Source: Pelargonium nanum
Lineage: Eukaryota > Streptophyta > Magnoliopsida > Geraniales > Geraniaceae
Length of the DNA stretch: 39,541 bases
NCBI GenBank assembly: GCA_036897485.1
Contig: JAYMTF010000333.1
Location: 1-39,541, forward strand
Reading direction: 5' to 3'
The notes below the pieces were generated by a model, which was not told the DNA's origin, made no database searches, and saw only the letters and a program-made list of their open reading frames with translations. Below, piece after piece: positions 23,056-35,883 of the stretch. A program made the position numbers and the translations under genes. Each line of letters opens with the position of its first letter. The stretch's first letter is position 1.

Positions 23056-23146
23056 TCTTTCAAATCACCGCTGTTGCTGCTTCTTTTTATTCGCTTTCCG
23101 ATTTTGCCCTTCAATTTTCTGCCTTTTCTCGGCTTCCTGCCCTTAT

Positions 23147-26100
23147 ATGGCTGCTATGGTGTCCATCTTCTTCCTCCTCTACATCACCGCCTTCTCTTCT
23201 CTTCAGCTTGCCGCCGCCTCCTCCTCCTCCGCGCATCTCTGCCCTCACGAATCGGTTCTGTTTCTCAACACTCTTCAATTTCAATGTCCTCTTTCGATCT
23301 CCCCGATTCCGCCTCTCGAGGTACGTGCCCGTTCCTTCTTTCGATTTCGCATTTTGTTTTGGTCAATTTCTTGTTGTGATTTTCGATTTTGTGGTTTTCT
23401 TGGTTCCATGCCTTGGATTGTGTTTGCTGATGCGTTTTTTTTTTTCCTTTTGGTTTGTTGATTTTTGTTTCTGGATGGATTTTGATTTGATAGTAGGTTT
23501 ACTGTACCGTAATGGATGTGGTTTCTTGGTTATTTTTTGTTTATGTTTTAGTGATTTGACATCGTTCGCCAGATCTTTGTGCGTTTTGTCATTCAAATCC
23601 TTGTGTTGTTACTTGGAGATAAATGGGAAATCAAGTTTTGGAAACTGTAGACCCTCTTCTGTTTCTATTATTAACTTGAAAAATGGCGATTCATTCTAAC
23701 CGGTTATGAAATCAGTTGTGTTATTTTCAGAGTGCAATCAATGATGATAGGTTATAACTTTGAATATTTTGTTTTAGCAGATATGAAATCATTTTATTCT
23801 TCTCCTTTGAAAATAGTAACATATTGTAAGGAAGCTGCTATTCAGCTAAGCCCATGGTTCTTTCAAAGTGCTATCAATATAAAAAATTCATGTAATACAT
23901 GTCATCAAGTTAATTATGCGTTATATTTGTTCTGTTAGTTAGGGTAGTAATTGCCATTTTAGTTGATTTTGTAAGCTTCAACTGTTCAACATTTACATTA
24001 AGAGTGTTAGCTGCCTGGGGATAAATTTAGACTATATTTGTGGATGTTTAGCATCATGTCTTCTGTTAGAGTCGTAATTGAGAAGGAGTAAATCATATGT
24101 GAATTTTATATGCAACTTTCTTGTAGTACTTATGTTGTGATATGTTTTATGACTGTCGGCTTGTGATGCTACCTGCAGAAGTTTTTTGTTTTGTTTTTTT
24201 CTGTACTCACATATGATCAGTATGCATTAATTTTTGTGCTTTGAGAAATTAAGCGCTGTTGTTGTCATTCCAAAAAATGCTCTTCAATTCTCTTATTACA
24301 TAATCGTATCTTACATGTTATAGGTGTACAATACATTGTGCTAAAGCTAAATAATCTTGAATTTTAGTTATCGGCGTCCATTATTGAAGCTGCAGGATAT
24401 TAATGAAGTTATATCACTGTTTGGCTAATAATTCTAAAAATGTCAAAATTTTCCGACAAGTTTCCACTTCTTACATGTATACTTGCAAAGGAAAAGAAAC
24501 AAACAAACTATACTACATCCCTTATGTAGGGATTTGTTATGGCAGTCATAAGTACACACCTCATACCTGTTCAAGTTCTTAAAAATATAATTAGATCCCT
24601 AATAAATCTCTTTACGTATTCACCATGTTAGTAGCTAATAGCCTAGTACTCCGTCCATCTAAAATGAGTGTCCACTGTGCAATAACTTGATTAGTGCTTA
24701 ACTTTTCCTCATGTGTCCCCACATGACTTTGTTGTAACAATCTCAAGGGATTCTGACTAACTTATTTTATTTTAGGAATATTATTAGTAATTCATGTGTA
24801 ACAAACTTATTATAAGTAAGAGCAAACACTCATTTTGGGACACAAATGTTAGACAAGTAGTCGCTCATTTTGGGATGGAGTAGATTTTAGACAGGGAAAA
24901 ATGTAGAATGGTATATGTCACCTTGTAGGATTATTAGGGAAAAGGTGCCAGTCTTTGTATATTTCTTCATACTTTCACATTTGATTTATTCATTTTGACA
25001 GAGATCAAATTTTAAAAAGTTCTTTTTTTAATTGGTTCCACCCATCTTCAGACTAATGTTAGATCGTTTATGATTAAAAGGCCATCTTATCCTACATTTC
25101 TTTAACCCCATGGTCCTTTTTGAAAAATAGAAATCAATTAAATAAATTAGCATAGTGAGAAAATTTGTTTGAACAATGGGTCTTCATAATACTCATGTTG
25201 ATAAATCTTATCTCCCACTTCCTACTAATTCACCATATTTGCTCTTGTCTGTTTCCCTGTATGTTCTCAGTTTGCTCATTATATTGCTATATATTTGTCT
25301 GTCATATGCTAAGTCCATCTAGATCGCTCATTTCCATTGGTTATTTGGTATGGCCGCACCATCTACCACTGCCAAATCATATATCTGAATTGCAAATTTT
25401 TGGCCTTCGCATTATACCTTTAACATGGCCTATGCTTCTTAGTTTGCTATTATTTTGGACATATTCACCCTGTGTTTGGTTATGGAATGCCATTTCCTAG
25501 TACTTTCTTTTTATTCAACCATAAGGCTTTTGGTTGTTGGATGTGGGAAGTCAATTATCATTTATCATTATGGATGCAGGATTTCATGCTTCCTACCTTC
25601 TCTACTTGTCAAATGCATGCTCTATAACTTATACTCATCTTGAATTTGAATTGAACATTTTATTTACTTATCTAGAGAGGTAGTGGTGACTATTCGTGGA
25701 ACTTGGTTTGTGTTGCTCTGATTGACCTTTGGTTGGTCTTTGTATCTATGTCATAACTCGTAGAGTGGTGAAAGTAGAGCAAGCAAACCATTTACAAGTA
25801 TGAGTTCTTGGAGCAACTCATTTATATGCCTCTTACTTTGAAAGAATTAGGTCATAAAATAAAGAGTAATGCTTATATGGGATGAATGAAATAGTTTGTA
25901 AAGTGTGAGGTGGAGATCAGCTAATTACTCTTATACCCTCAAAATCAACATTTCTCTCCATCTTACACAATTGCTTTATACCTATACACAAGAGCTTTCC
26001 ACAATAGAATAAAGCTAGTCAGAGAAGTTGAAATCACCCGGGTAGAAAATCAGATTGATGCCTGACTCTTGAGCTCACAGTGGTCAAGTAATTCAGGTTG

Positions 26101-29100
26101 AGGATAACATCCTCTAATCAGGATGAAAGAATTTAGTGGGGAAGGAAATCAGATTGATGATGCTCAATTAAATCAGGAGGCATGGGAGTGGGCTAAATGA
26201 GACTCGTTTTCTTCTGATTTCCTTTAGAGTAGATTCCATATCAATATCTTTGGGGTAACTTGGATAAGCCCATTAGGTTTGATTATTTGTGGCTATATAA
26301 TATTTTCACCCAGAAAAGTTTCTGTATGTTATTGCACAAAACACCAGACATAAAATTCCTTTCAGACTTCACAAAAATACCTCTGAATTCCTTAAAAAAA
26401 TCTTGTTTTCTTTGTCTGTTGGTGGCCATTGGCGTTTTATGTGAAATTTTAGTGTGAACCAGAGAATTCTGTGATAATTCATGCTATATAAACTGTAATG
26501 GAAGTGGGTAAGGTGGGTTATATGGAAATTCAAAACAAGGGAGAAGAAGCAAACAATTTGAACTGTTTGGGTAGTGAGTTTGACTTTTAGAATGAGGTCA
26601 TTTTACTGACTTCCATGCCAACTGTACACAATTTGGACTGTTTTAGTATTGCATTGCACTTGGATCAAATTTTGGGCTTGGGTTTGGAAGCAACTTAAAT
26701 GCCTAATTGTAGACAACACCTAATATAGGTTCTCATTTCAGGACTGGTACCATCCGTGAGCCACCTAACTGAACGAACTAAATGAAGGATGGTTTGGTTT
26801 TAGGTTGCCTTGCCACATGAATTTAGTTGTGACACCTAGATTCTGTTGAAACTTCTAGGCATGTTTGATTAAGTCTATGGAATTAGGCTATGTTTGTTTG
26901 ACTTGAGTAATGAAAGACCATTATGTTTTTTTTACAGTCTCTGTGTGTATGTGTGTGTGTGTGTTATGCAAGATAACTTATTCTAGATATTGTTAACTTC
27001 TTTTGGCTGGCTTAAATGCATGATTTGCAATATTATGGAATTGCTGTTTCTTATTTTGAACTTAACATCTTCAATCTTTATTCATTTTGATTTTCTTATT
27101 ATCTCTTTGTAAGGGCATTGTACCTTGGTTACTTGATTCCCAATTTTTGTTACATCATTAAGGATTTTTTACTTTTTAGAGTCATCATATGCGTGAAGTG
27201 TGCCTTGGGATATGGTATTACAAGTGTAAATGAAGATAACAGGAAGTATAAGGAAAGTGATAGAAGTTCTAACTTCATAATTGTATACTGTGTTATATAG
27301 TATATAGCTCTTTGGATGGTGTAAGCAACACAAATAGGGAATAATAATTAGTGGGGGAACACACCCTTATGTTGGGTGAGTTGATTATGTGATTCTTGCT
27401 ATAGAATATATATCTTTTTCTTTTGTCCTTAACTTGCCTTCATTTTGGATATGTTCAAATTATATTTCCCTACCATCCAAGGACTGCTAGCCAGTTTTTT
27501 TAACTTATTCAAACTCCAGGCTAAGTGATATATCGGGTTTATGGTTTCTGAAAAGACATAAGAATTATATGAAGTTTGGGATAAAAGAGGATTGGTAAAT
27601 ATCATCTTAACAAAGAGACCTCTGCGTTGTCAGGGAAACCATGTTGCTTTTCTCATTTAGATTCTGAATTAGTATATTCTTGTGTGTGAAACTCAGTGTT
27701 GAACTGGTTTTAGCATATCAGAGATGCTCAATTTTATTCTGTTCCTATAATTATGTTATTTAACTTAGCTATACTCTTTAGACAACTTACGATATTAATT
27801 TGAGTGGTTTCAAATATCCCTCCATTTTACTGAAAAGTTGACCAATTACTTCCCTTGTTAGCATTAGTTTTACTTGCTGCACATTCTAGAGAATTTCCAA
27901 ATCACCCTACTTCGTTAGGAATTTGACAAACTCCAATAACTGATAGTTTCCTGAGCTTGATCTTAACATGTATGGATTTGTTTTTAATTTTCTTCTGCCC
28001 TCTCTATCTAGTTTGTGCACGTCATCATTGATTTTTATATTTTTCTGAAGATATGTCACATGTAAACCTATTTTTAGGTTCACTTACTTTTAACATCTAG
28101 TTTCTATCGTTACTGAATACATATTTTCTAAATTGGTATGAAGTTTCTCTTTTCCGAACATTGATTTTATAGAACTTTCCAGTACTGGGAAACTGAAGAT
28201 TTGGTCAACATATTTTGAATATAATTATTTATCTGATTAGGTGGATGGCGACTTCCTTGATAGAGCTTTACTGTCACAACAGAGGAACGGTTATACTTCT
28301 GTGCTGTTTTATGCTTCCTGGTGCCCCTTCTCACACAAAATTCGGCCTTCATTTGAAATCCTGAGTTCCATGTTTCCTCAAATAGATCATATGGCAATTG
28401 AACAATCGTCAGCCATGCCAAGGTTTGTAGCTACCAATCTACTTTATGTTTTTAGTTACTGTCACATAAATTTTCGTTTTGTTGATCTGTCTCCTGGAAC
28501 AAATAGGAACTAGGAACTTCATGCTTACTCCTGTTAATTATGTTGAACATTAGAATTGGTGGAAGATTACAGGGCGTTTTGAATAGTAAAGAGACTCTTT
28601 TTATTTATATATACGTATATTATATTCTAAATTTGATTTGATAGAAGATTGGGGCATTTAGAAGCTTGTAGCCATTGACCATCTGGCGAACTGTAGACAA
28701 TGAATAAATCGGAGTTAATATCATTCCAATTGCCATCACATAAGTAATCACTGTTTTTGGAATTAAAACAAATATTTTACTAGTAATTATTCCAAAAAAT
28801 ATTCAATCTATTCGATGACAAAACTGCCCGTGCTCGAGGCTAGAGGTTTATTTATGTTAGCATACAGAATAGTTTGATATGAACCGTTGATTCTTATTCA
28901 TGACATGGAATTCATATTATGGTCACATCTGATCTCCTAAAGTTCACATTTTAGTTTCACTGTCCCCTCAATTTTCTTACTTCTAATATTCATAGGAAGT
29001 TAGGAACTGTAATTGAAATTATAGTACGAGTTTAATTATTTATAATCTTCTTTTTGAAGTTGCAACTGTGCACTAATATCTTTTTGGAAATGTTATTATG

Positions 29101-29417
29101 CCTGCTCATCTTTGTGTTGCTTGCATGAATTGTTGCAGTGTATTCTCAAGATATGGAATCCATAGCCTGCCTTCAATATTAATGGTGAACCAGACATCAA
29201 GAGTTCGATACAATGGTCCAAAAAATCTCCGTTCTTTTGTACAATTTTATGAGAAAACAACAGGTATTCTTCCCTATAATGAATGAAGTATGGATTCCCA
29301 TATTTTATTTATTTTGTTTTTGGCATTTGGTTCATCTGGTTCAGTGTAAAGCATTGATTTCATTAGCTCTACTGTGCGAATTTGGCTACTTGTCATTGGT
29401 CCAAGTCACACTCTTTA

Positions 29418-29452
<35 letters not shown>

Positions 29453-30103
29453 TCACACACACACACACACTCACTCACACACACACACTCACTCACACAC
29501 ACACACACACACACACACACAAGCAGACTGCATGGTGCTGCAATTTTTTTTAATCAATTTCATTCAGTCACATGTCACATGTCAGCGAGCTGACTTTATG
29601 ATATCACAAGTAATATTGATACATGTATATATGTATATGGTGCTCATCTTAACCTACTTGTGTTTTTCTGTTATCCAGGACTGGAACCGGTTCAATATAT
29701 TGATGAAGATGACCACTCAAATGATTTGGGTGATGAGAAATTTTTCATGAAGACATGGAATCAGTCATCGCCAAAAGAGATATTAACAAGAGAACCCTAT
29801 TTAGTATTGTCTATAGTGTTCCTCTGCACAAGGGTGCTTTTATCCATTTTCCCTCAAGTGCTATCTCGTCTGAGAGCTTTTTGGGTCTCTTATGCTCCTC
29901 AGTTCAACATGGAAATATTTGGTGAGACTAGCCAAATATTTGGCCGTGTACTTCACATGGTTGATGTGAGGCGAATTTGGGCGAAGCTGAGACTGTGCAA
30001 GACGAGGAACTTCCATGAGCGTGCAATGAATGCGAGGGTGTGGGCTTCTTCCCTGGCCTCGGTTTCTCTGGGGGAATCATCATCTGGTAGGTCATCATCG
30101 TAA
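23147..30103 (+). CDS. APRL5: 5'-adenylylsulfate reductase-like protein (APRL5/APRL7)
   Basis: Four exons join in frame to 301 aa: 23147-23320, 28241-28422, 29139-29263 and 29679-30103; intron 1 is 4920 bp. Residues 1-24 are a signal peptide ([16 protein letters not shown], then Ala/Ser-rich), a Cys-containing segment follows, then a thioredoxin-like domain (about 59-160) with [14 protein letters not shown], so the active site is WCPFS (residues 85-89), and the cis-Pro loop SLPSI. A membrane segment lies at about 201-218 ([18 protein letters not shown]), followed by a basic tail with a Ser-rich end. There is no PAPS/APS reductase domain: the APRL name comes from similarity to the C-terminal domain of APS reductase only. 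With a single active-site Cys it may act as an isomerase or as a binding protein in the secretory pathway; the function is not known. The chosen ATG gives the signal peptide; an in-frame ATG at 22847 would add a low-complexity tail. Confidence 0.92.
24649..24880. mobile_element. Stowaway-like MITE in APRL intron 1
   Basis: 232 bp flanked by TA on both sides (24647-24648 and 24881-24882). The left end CTCCGTCCATCTAAAATGAG and the reverse complement of the right end, CTCCATCCCAAAATGAGC, are matching inverted repeats of the CTCCCTCCGTCCC type that defines Stowaway (Tc1/mariner) MITEs. Confidence 0.85.
29416..29521 (+). repeat. (CT)n(CA)n compound microsatellite in APRL intron 3
   Basis: About 105 bp of CT then CA units, interrupted several times by ACTCAC. 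It lies well inside intron 3 (29264-29678), so no effect on coding is expected. It produces false open frames rich in Thr-His or Ser-Leu. Confidence 0.95.
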
Positions 30104-30857
30104 GTAAGGTTGACCTTGTTTGGTAGAGAGTCAAAGTCAAAATTGAGAGCAGAAACGAGGAGATATTGAATGGGGCATTCAAATTCTGTGTATCTCGTCT
30201 TGATCCTTCTGTAGTAAGTGGTGTAGTAGATGGTGGAAGCTGTTGGTCTTGTTTGAGTTGGGGTTTTTTGTGTTTCTTGGGGAGGAAGCAACCAAGCATG
30301 TAAATTTGACAACAGCTATTTTCTCATTTTCTTTTGTCTTTGTTCTGTATGTAAATTATTATTATTGTGGGACTGGCACTGGAACATGATATGACCTACT
30401 GAGCACATTACGCGTCCATTAGTAGTAGTAGTGGAATGTAATCAATATTAACTCGTCTCTTCCTCTCATTCCCATCCCATCTCATGAGTTATGATATGAT
30501 CATCTGCTTGTCTGATTCTATTGTTTCATTTTTATCACCAACATTTGAATGAACTTGAGACCTCAAAGGGACCAAGCGTGCAAAACCGTTTGCCTTGTTG
30601 GCAGTGCGTAGTATGTAATAAAGGGGAATAATGGTAAAAGATGTTTGAAATGTGCCAACATGTGGTGGGGTTAAAATTAGTGTTTGGCTGATTCAGCTTG
30701 GTTAAGATGATTTTAGTGGTTTTGTTGGATCTTACTCTAAAATTTTCAGTGAAATTATATTATGAGTCATATCGTATGCAAAAGAATATAGTGAAATTAT
30801 ATTTAGTGAAATTAAATAATACGGAGCGGACAAACTCATAATAGTTTTTTGGGTATT

Positions 30858-30940
30858 TGCAGATACCCCATACGAACTTGTCACTTAAAGTTTAGGGGGG
30901 TCAATTACTTTAAGTGACAAGTTCGTATGGGGTATCTGCA
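30858..30940. repeat. Perfect 33-bp inverted repeat (hairpin)
   Basis: The arm at 30858-30890, beginning TGCAGATACCCCATACG, is the exact reverse complement of 30908-30940, with a 17-base loop. Pairing continues outward for about 7 more bases with one mismatch (GGGTATT against AATTACCC). Such foldbacks in plants usually derive from small DNA elements. Confidence 0.95.
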
Positions 30941-32189
30941 ATTACCCCTAGTTTTTTTTCCTTGTCTTCTTAAAGAGAATAGATTATGCGCTACAACAAC
31001 CACTTTTCTAATTACATGCAAAAATTTAACATCAAGACTTGAAAAGACATGCTAGCATTAACATATGACCATCGAGGACATGCTGACATAAGCCACCTAG
31101 TCCGCCCAAGACACATAGAAAGAGACGTTTGAAAAGAAGAATTCTAAGCAAGATAATAGGAAGGGAAAGGGAAAGGCTTACACTCCCACTCTCTCTTGGT
31201 GACCGTTGCCACATCGGGAGCCCAAGGCCAACTCCTCCGCGGTCAAGCGCATGCCACTCACCAACACCTACCAAGAGGTGCGTGATCACATGCTCATATA
31301 TGAGGAACTAGAGCCTTCATTCGTCCCCGCTGGTGAACTCCGCAAGAACCGACCCAATGAGTATTGCAATTTAATTTCACAAGTGTCATGAAGATTGTTT
31401 CTAGTTATCATATACATGAAGCTTTACTAGAACAGAATGGTAAAGATGACAATGATTAGAGAAAATAAGAAAAGGATCCCGGAGAAAAACCCTTCGAAAA
31501 GTTGAGTGAGTTCAAATACAAAAAAAGAAGAAGAAAGAAACTACTTAAAATTTTCTAACAACCAACCAAATAACCAATGCATATATGTGACTCCTACTAT
31601 TAATATTCAGTAATTAGTTTCATAATTTTTGTCCATCATGGATAAACTAATTTCGTGTTGCCTCGTGCTTATCTTTAGACTGTCCATCGTTTTGACCAAA
31701 ATCTAAAATGGCATTAATTAATTTGTTTCATATTTGATATTGGAAGTCTCAGGGTTGGATATATGGAGATGGATGATTGATAGCGAAACCACACTCAAAA
31801 CGTATATATGGTCATTGTTCAATTATGCATATATATTTGGCTCATATTCCATTTACTCTATATATATATATATATGTATTTATGTCCTTTGATTCTACAC
31901 CTATTTTTTAGCCGTTGAAAACGTGAAGTAAATTAAATGGAATTGGACCACTGTTTTAAATTTTAATATATATGTATTGCCTCCACGCTTCATTTGTCTT
32001 CTGCCTATATGGCTTAATTATGGCCTCTTTATGTTACTATTTCTAAATGAGAAGTCAAATGTTAATTTGTTGCATTCTTATCCAACAAGAATACAATTAA
32101 TTGATGGATTAACTAATAGTTTGGGGTGTTAAGAAAGAACTGGTGACTTGTCAATCCGTCAACTCAAATTGTACTCGCATCGTTAAAAA

Positions 32190-32395
32190 TTGTCTAAGCT
32201 TAAACTTCTCACTACACGGTCTAGTCCAACTCAATCCACATGTGCAATGGGTGAGTCATAGATTCACTAAGTTCAACCCACGGGTAACCCACCCGTCTAT
32301 CCAATTTGAATCATAAGAGACACTATTAGGTTTGAACCACTTGACTAAAATATTTTTAAATATATTTAACAATAAAAAGATGAATAATATTTCAA
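32190..32395 (+). repeat. hAT-like dispersed repeat, second copy
   Basis: Shares GTCTAGTCCAACTCAATCC, GGGTGAGTCATAGATTCAC and TTAGGTTTGAACCACTTGAC with the element at about 22270-22420, in the same order and orientation. Ends not determined. Confidence 0.5.
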
Positions 32396-33668
32396 AACAT
32401 CAAATATAAGATAATGTCTCTAATCTAATGAATATGTGATTGAGCATGCAAATGGGAGCTACTCTTAATGTAGCAGCCTTTTGGCACCAATGAAAACAAC
32501 GTCAATGATCAAACCTATAAAAATTGCAATTTCTTGTTTCCCGTTGTTAGAGAAGACTTCAAGATTGAAACTCAACGATTCTACATCTCATAGTTCGTCT
32601 TGTGCCACAAGCTGTTTAGCTCATTACCATCAAAGTTAAAGATGTAACTGTAAGACATGGAAATCTCGCATAGTTCATATTTTGAAACATATTATCGGTC
32701 CTACCTTTGGTTACTAATTGAAAAAACACGTTAGAATTGAAGAAAATTTATTTTACAAAAACACGTATGTGTTTGGTTAAAGGCGTTTAGACTCGAAAAA
32801 CACTATTTGTCTCAAATTTTGTACAAAATTTAGTGTACATCTGGCAAACACTATTTTTTATTTTTATGGTTCAATATTAAGTTTAAACTAATAGTGACCC
32901 GACACATATGATACCACCCCCTTCCATAAATTTTTGGCGCGGAACGTCCGATTTATAGCACCTATTGTACACTTGATTGATTATAATTCGTCTAACTCAT
33001 AATCAAAATATTTGATGTGTCATATATAGCTGATTCACTTATCACTTTGTACAAAAAGAATTGTACAAAATTGTGTACATTTAGATTGCTCGTTTAGACT
33101 CACACCCACAACTTCATGTTTTGATAAGTATAATCACAAGATTTTATAAATTAAAATATTAAACAAAGATTCCAAATTTTGATTGGTTGGTGACTTATAG
33201 ATAAATTTTTGCTATTCATGTTAAAAATAAGTGTTACATTAGAGTTGAATTTATGTTCTAAAATAAATGTTTTATTTAAAAAGTCCTCTAAAAAAATTGT
33301 AATTTCATCAAGTGAATTATTTTATAATTTAGTAGTAACATAGAGAATATTGGCCGTAATATTATCATAGTTTAGAATTGAAAGCTGTCACCGTCACCGC
33401 GGGTAGACCACCGCCAAACGGAGATAAACAAAATTTATTTTGATTAAGAGTAAAGTGTGTGGGCGGTCACGTCAATATTGGCAAAAATCGTTAATGCCAG
33501 AACACATTGCCAACACTTGAAAGATAAACTTGTACGCAACAGTGAGCGTCATCTACATTGAATTGTGTAACCCCTGCTGTGGCTGCCACTGTATACATAA
33601 GTGTATGTACACTCAAAAAAGGAAAACGTTTGTTTATTGTGTCATTAATGTATGTGTGATATATGTGC

Positions 33669-33925
33669 AACGCGTGCCAATAATAAATTGTAATTAGATC
33701 AATTAAAACTTGTATCTGACATATATTAAATGTAAAAACGCGCACTAATATGATATTTGTAACCACACCAATACAACTTGTAAGTGGTTTACTAAAAAAA
33801 CGCGCCCCGATAAATTTTTGTAACAACACCAGTAATGTTTGTAACTACTATATTTTCATATCAAAATGCGCGTCAATAAAAGTTTGCAACCAAACTAATT
33901 GTATTTTGCAACTAAAACACACATG
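33669..33925 (+). repeat. Diverged tandem repeat, period about 62-68 bp
   Basis: Four units start with a CGCG core at 33671, 33739, 33801 and 33869 and each continues with an A/T part followed by one or two TTGTAAC or TTGCAAC motifs. Units are strongly diverged. Not part of a gene. Confidence 0.6.
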
Positions 33926-35883
33926 TACCATACATAAAATAAAGATACATGCGCTAATCCTCTCCCCTACAAAATTACATTTTTTAAAATGCCCCTCCAA
34001 TGATTCTAATTTATTTTCAAGGAAACTTGTACACATAGAAATTTGTTTATTAATTTTAAATCTCAGATTATACATTTATATAAATGTATCTATATGCTTC
34101 ATATTCCGAAAAAGAATAAATTATTTTGCTCATTTTAAAAACTCATTTATAGATTCATTAACGAAACAATAGTCACAAATGTATAAGTTGTAGATGGCTT
34201 TTAGGTCGGTGATACCCTTCGTAAGCAACCAATTTATACTAATTAATTGCATTTATTTTGTTTCTAACTTAAAACGTCTTGATATATAGAGTATAAACAT
34301 GTATGTACGTGTATAAGACGTATATTCATTCTCATTATCCTATTGGGTGGATCGGTAGTTTGGTAGCTCGTATTTATGTTATGTTGGTCCTGTCTTCTCT
34401 AAGTATGTCACGAAGTGAGCACACAAATTCATGAAATGAGACTTTCGGTTCTTATAGTTTAAAGGAATGGAAATAAGGTTGTTTTACAATCCTCATTCCC
34501 GCCTTGATTCTCAACCTCATCCCCATGCAGAATTTGTTTTTGTCCCGTTCGGAAATGGAGATTATTTGTGCTCCATAATCTGTCCATTTTTATTTTAGGC
34601 AAAAGAAAGTCAATCTGATCCTTGAACTTTCATGTTTCGACCAAATTTAGTTCATGAATTATTTTAACACCCAAAATAGTTTCTGAACTTTCATGTTTCG
34701 ACCAAACTTGATCCTTGAATTTAATATGATTTAAACTAAAACGACTTTCAGAAAGAATAAAGCAAATAGAGATTTGATATGGTTTAAAGTTCTTTAGTCA
34801 TCATGCAAGACAAATAAGTCGCATTTGGTTCCTCTCGTAACCAAACATCTATGCAAATTTCTTGCAAAACGTCTAAAAAAAAGGTAAGTAGACCTTTAAA
34901 TAAAGCTGACAATTTTAGGGTCAGATTATTGAATCCTAACCCTAAACCGATCCTTTAGGGTTTTGGTTTGATCGAGTTGGCCCGGGTATAGGATTTTATA
35001 CATAATATACAAATTTTTTTTTGCAATCTCCCGACCCAAAATTTTTCATATAAACGTGAGCCTAATCTGGTCCGACCAACTTCAAGTTGGTTTAAAATCC
35101 AGTAAAAACAAAATCGTTTTTCAAATACTCATTGAGTTCGAGTCCGAGTCCAAACTAGTGTCGACTCTACCTTCAAATAAGGTCTCCATCTTCTTCTTCG
35201 AACATCGAGTTTTCGGGCCCGCGTTGAAGCACATATGCGCAAGATTTCTAGAACTAATAGCATGGAGATGGACCTTAAAATATCCCATTTGAGAATTTAG
35301 ATTGTATCATTACAATCTAATAGAGCAATCTAATGCTTGAAGACGAAGGCAAGTATGTGGTTGTATGTGACGTGGCTTGGTTAAATCCACAAGATTTGAG
35401 GAGAGAGATTGGGATATTCATCCCACTTGCTTTGATCATGACATCAAACCAATCAATTAAACATACATGCCCATGCCATCCTCTACACACTTGTAACATT
35501 ATTTTTGCCTTTCACTTTCAATAATTTCTCTTTTTTCCTTTCTTAAAATCAAATTAAACCTCTATTAATTAGTCATTATCATTCCAATTTAACTCTTGCA
35601 AGCAACCCACTCTCGTTTTTCTTCTATCAAAGAGGACCATTCTCAATTGTTCTCTTCATCTATTCCTATAATTACACCTCGTTTTTTTTTCTTCTTTTAC
35701 ATAAGTACAAAATATAGTTCAAACTTGTTAAATCTTATTTAAAATGCTTATATAAGTTTCAATTCTTACTATTTATATTTCAAAATAATATGTTTGGGTA
35801 GGAAGAGAATAATATCTCCATTGTTTATCATAGTACAAACATAAATAAAGGAAAAGAGGTAGAAGAACCTAAAAGGAAAAGGG

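Larger units (their letters stand above)
19498..23146. other. Intergenic region between divergent nCBP and APRL genes
   Basis: No gene is supported. It contains the nCBP promoter (G-box 19651-19656), a dispersed-repeat copy (20124-20250), a CACTA terminus (20885-21243), a SINE (21946-22085), an hAT-like copy (22270-22705) and, at the right end, the pyrimidine-rich APRL leader. The stretch 20290-20880 and that from 21250 to 21930 show nothing I recognise. Confidence 0.55.

Noticed and set aside
22847-23146. In-frame ATG 300 bp upstream of the chosen APRL start
   Set aside because: It would add 100 residues of low-complexity Ser/Phe sequence translated from pyrimidine microsatellites and bury the signal peptide; family members start near the chosen ATG.
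29213-29600. Open frames rich in Thr-His or Ser-Leu in APRL intron 3
   Set aside because: They are translations of the CT/CA microsatellite.
33669-33925. CRISPR-like array
   Set aside because: Units are diverged with no constant repeat and unique spacer pattern, and the DNA is plant nuclear.
33750-34172. 140-codon plus-strand frame
   Set aside because: Low-complexity AT-rich sequence overlapping a tandem array; no recognisable domain.
34925-34965. Telomere-like CCTAACCCTAAACC
   Set aside because: Less than two full repeat units; too short for an interstitial telomere and likely chance in an AT-rich spacer.
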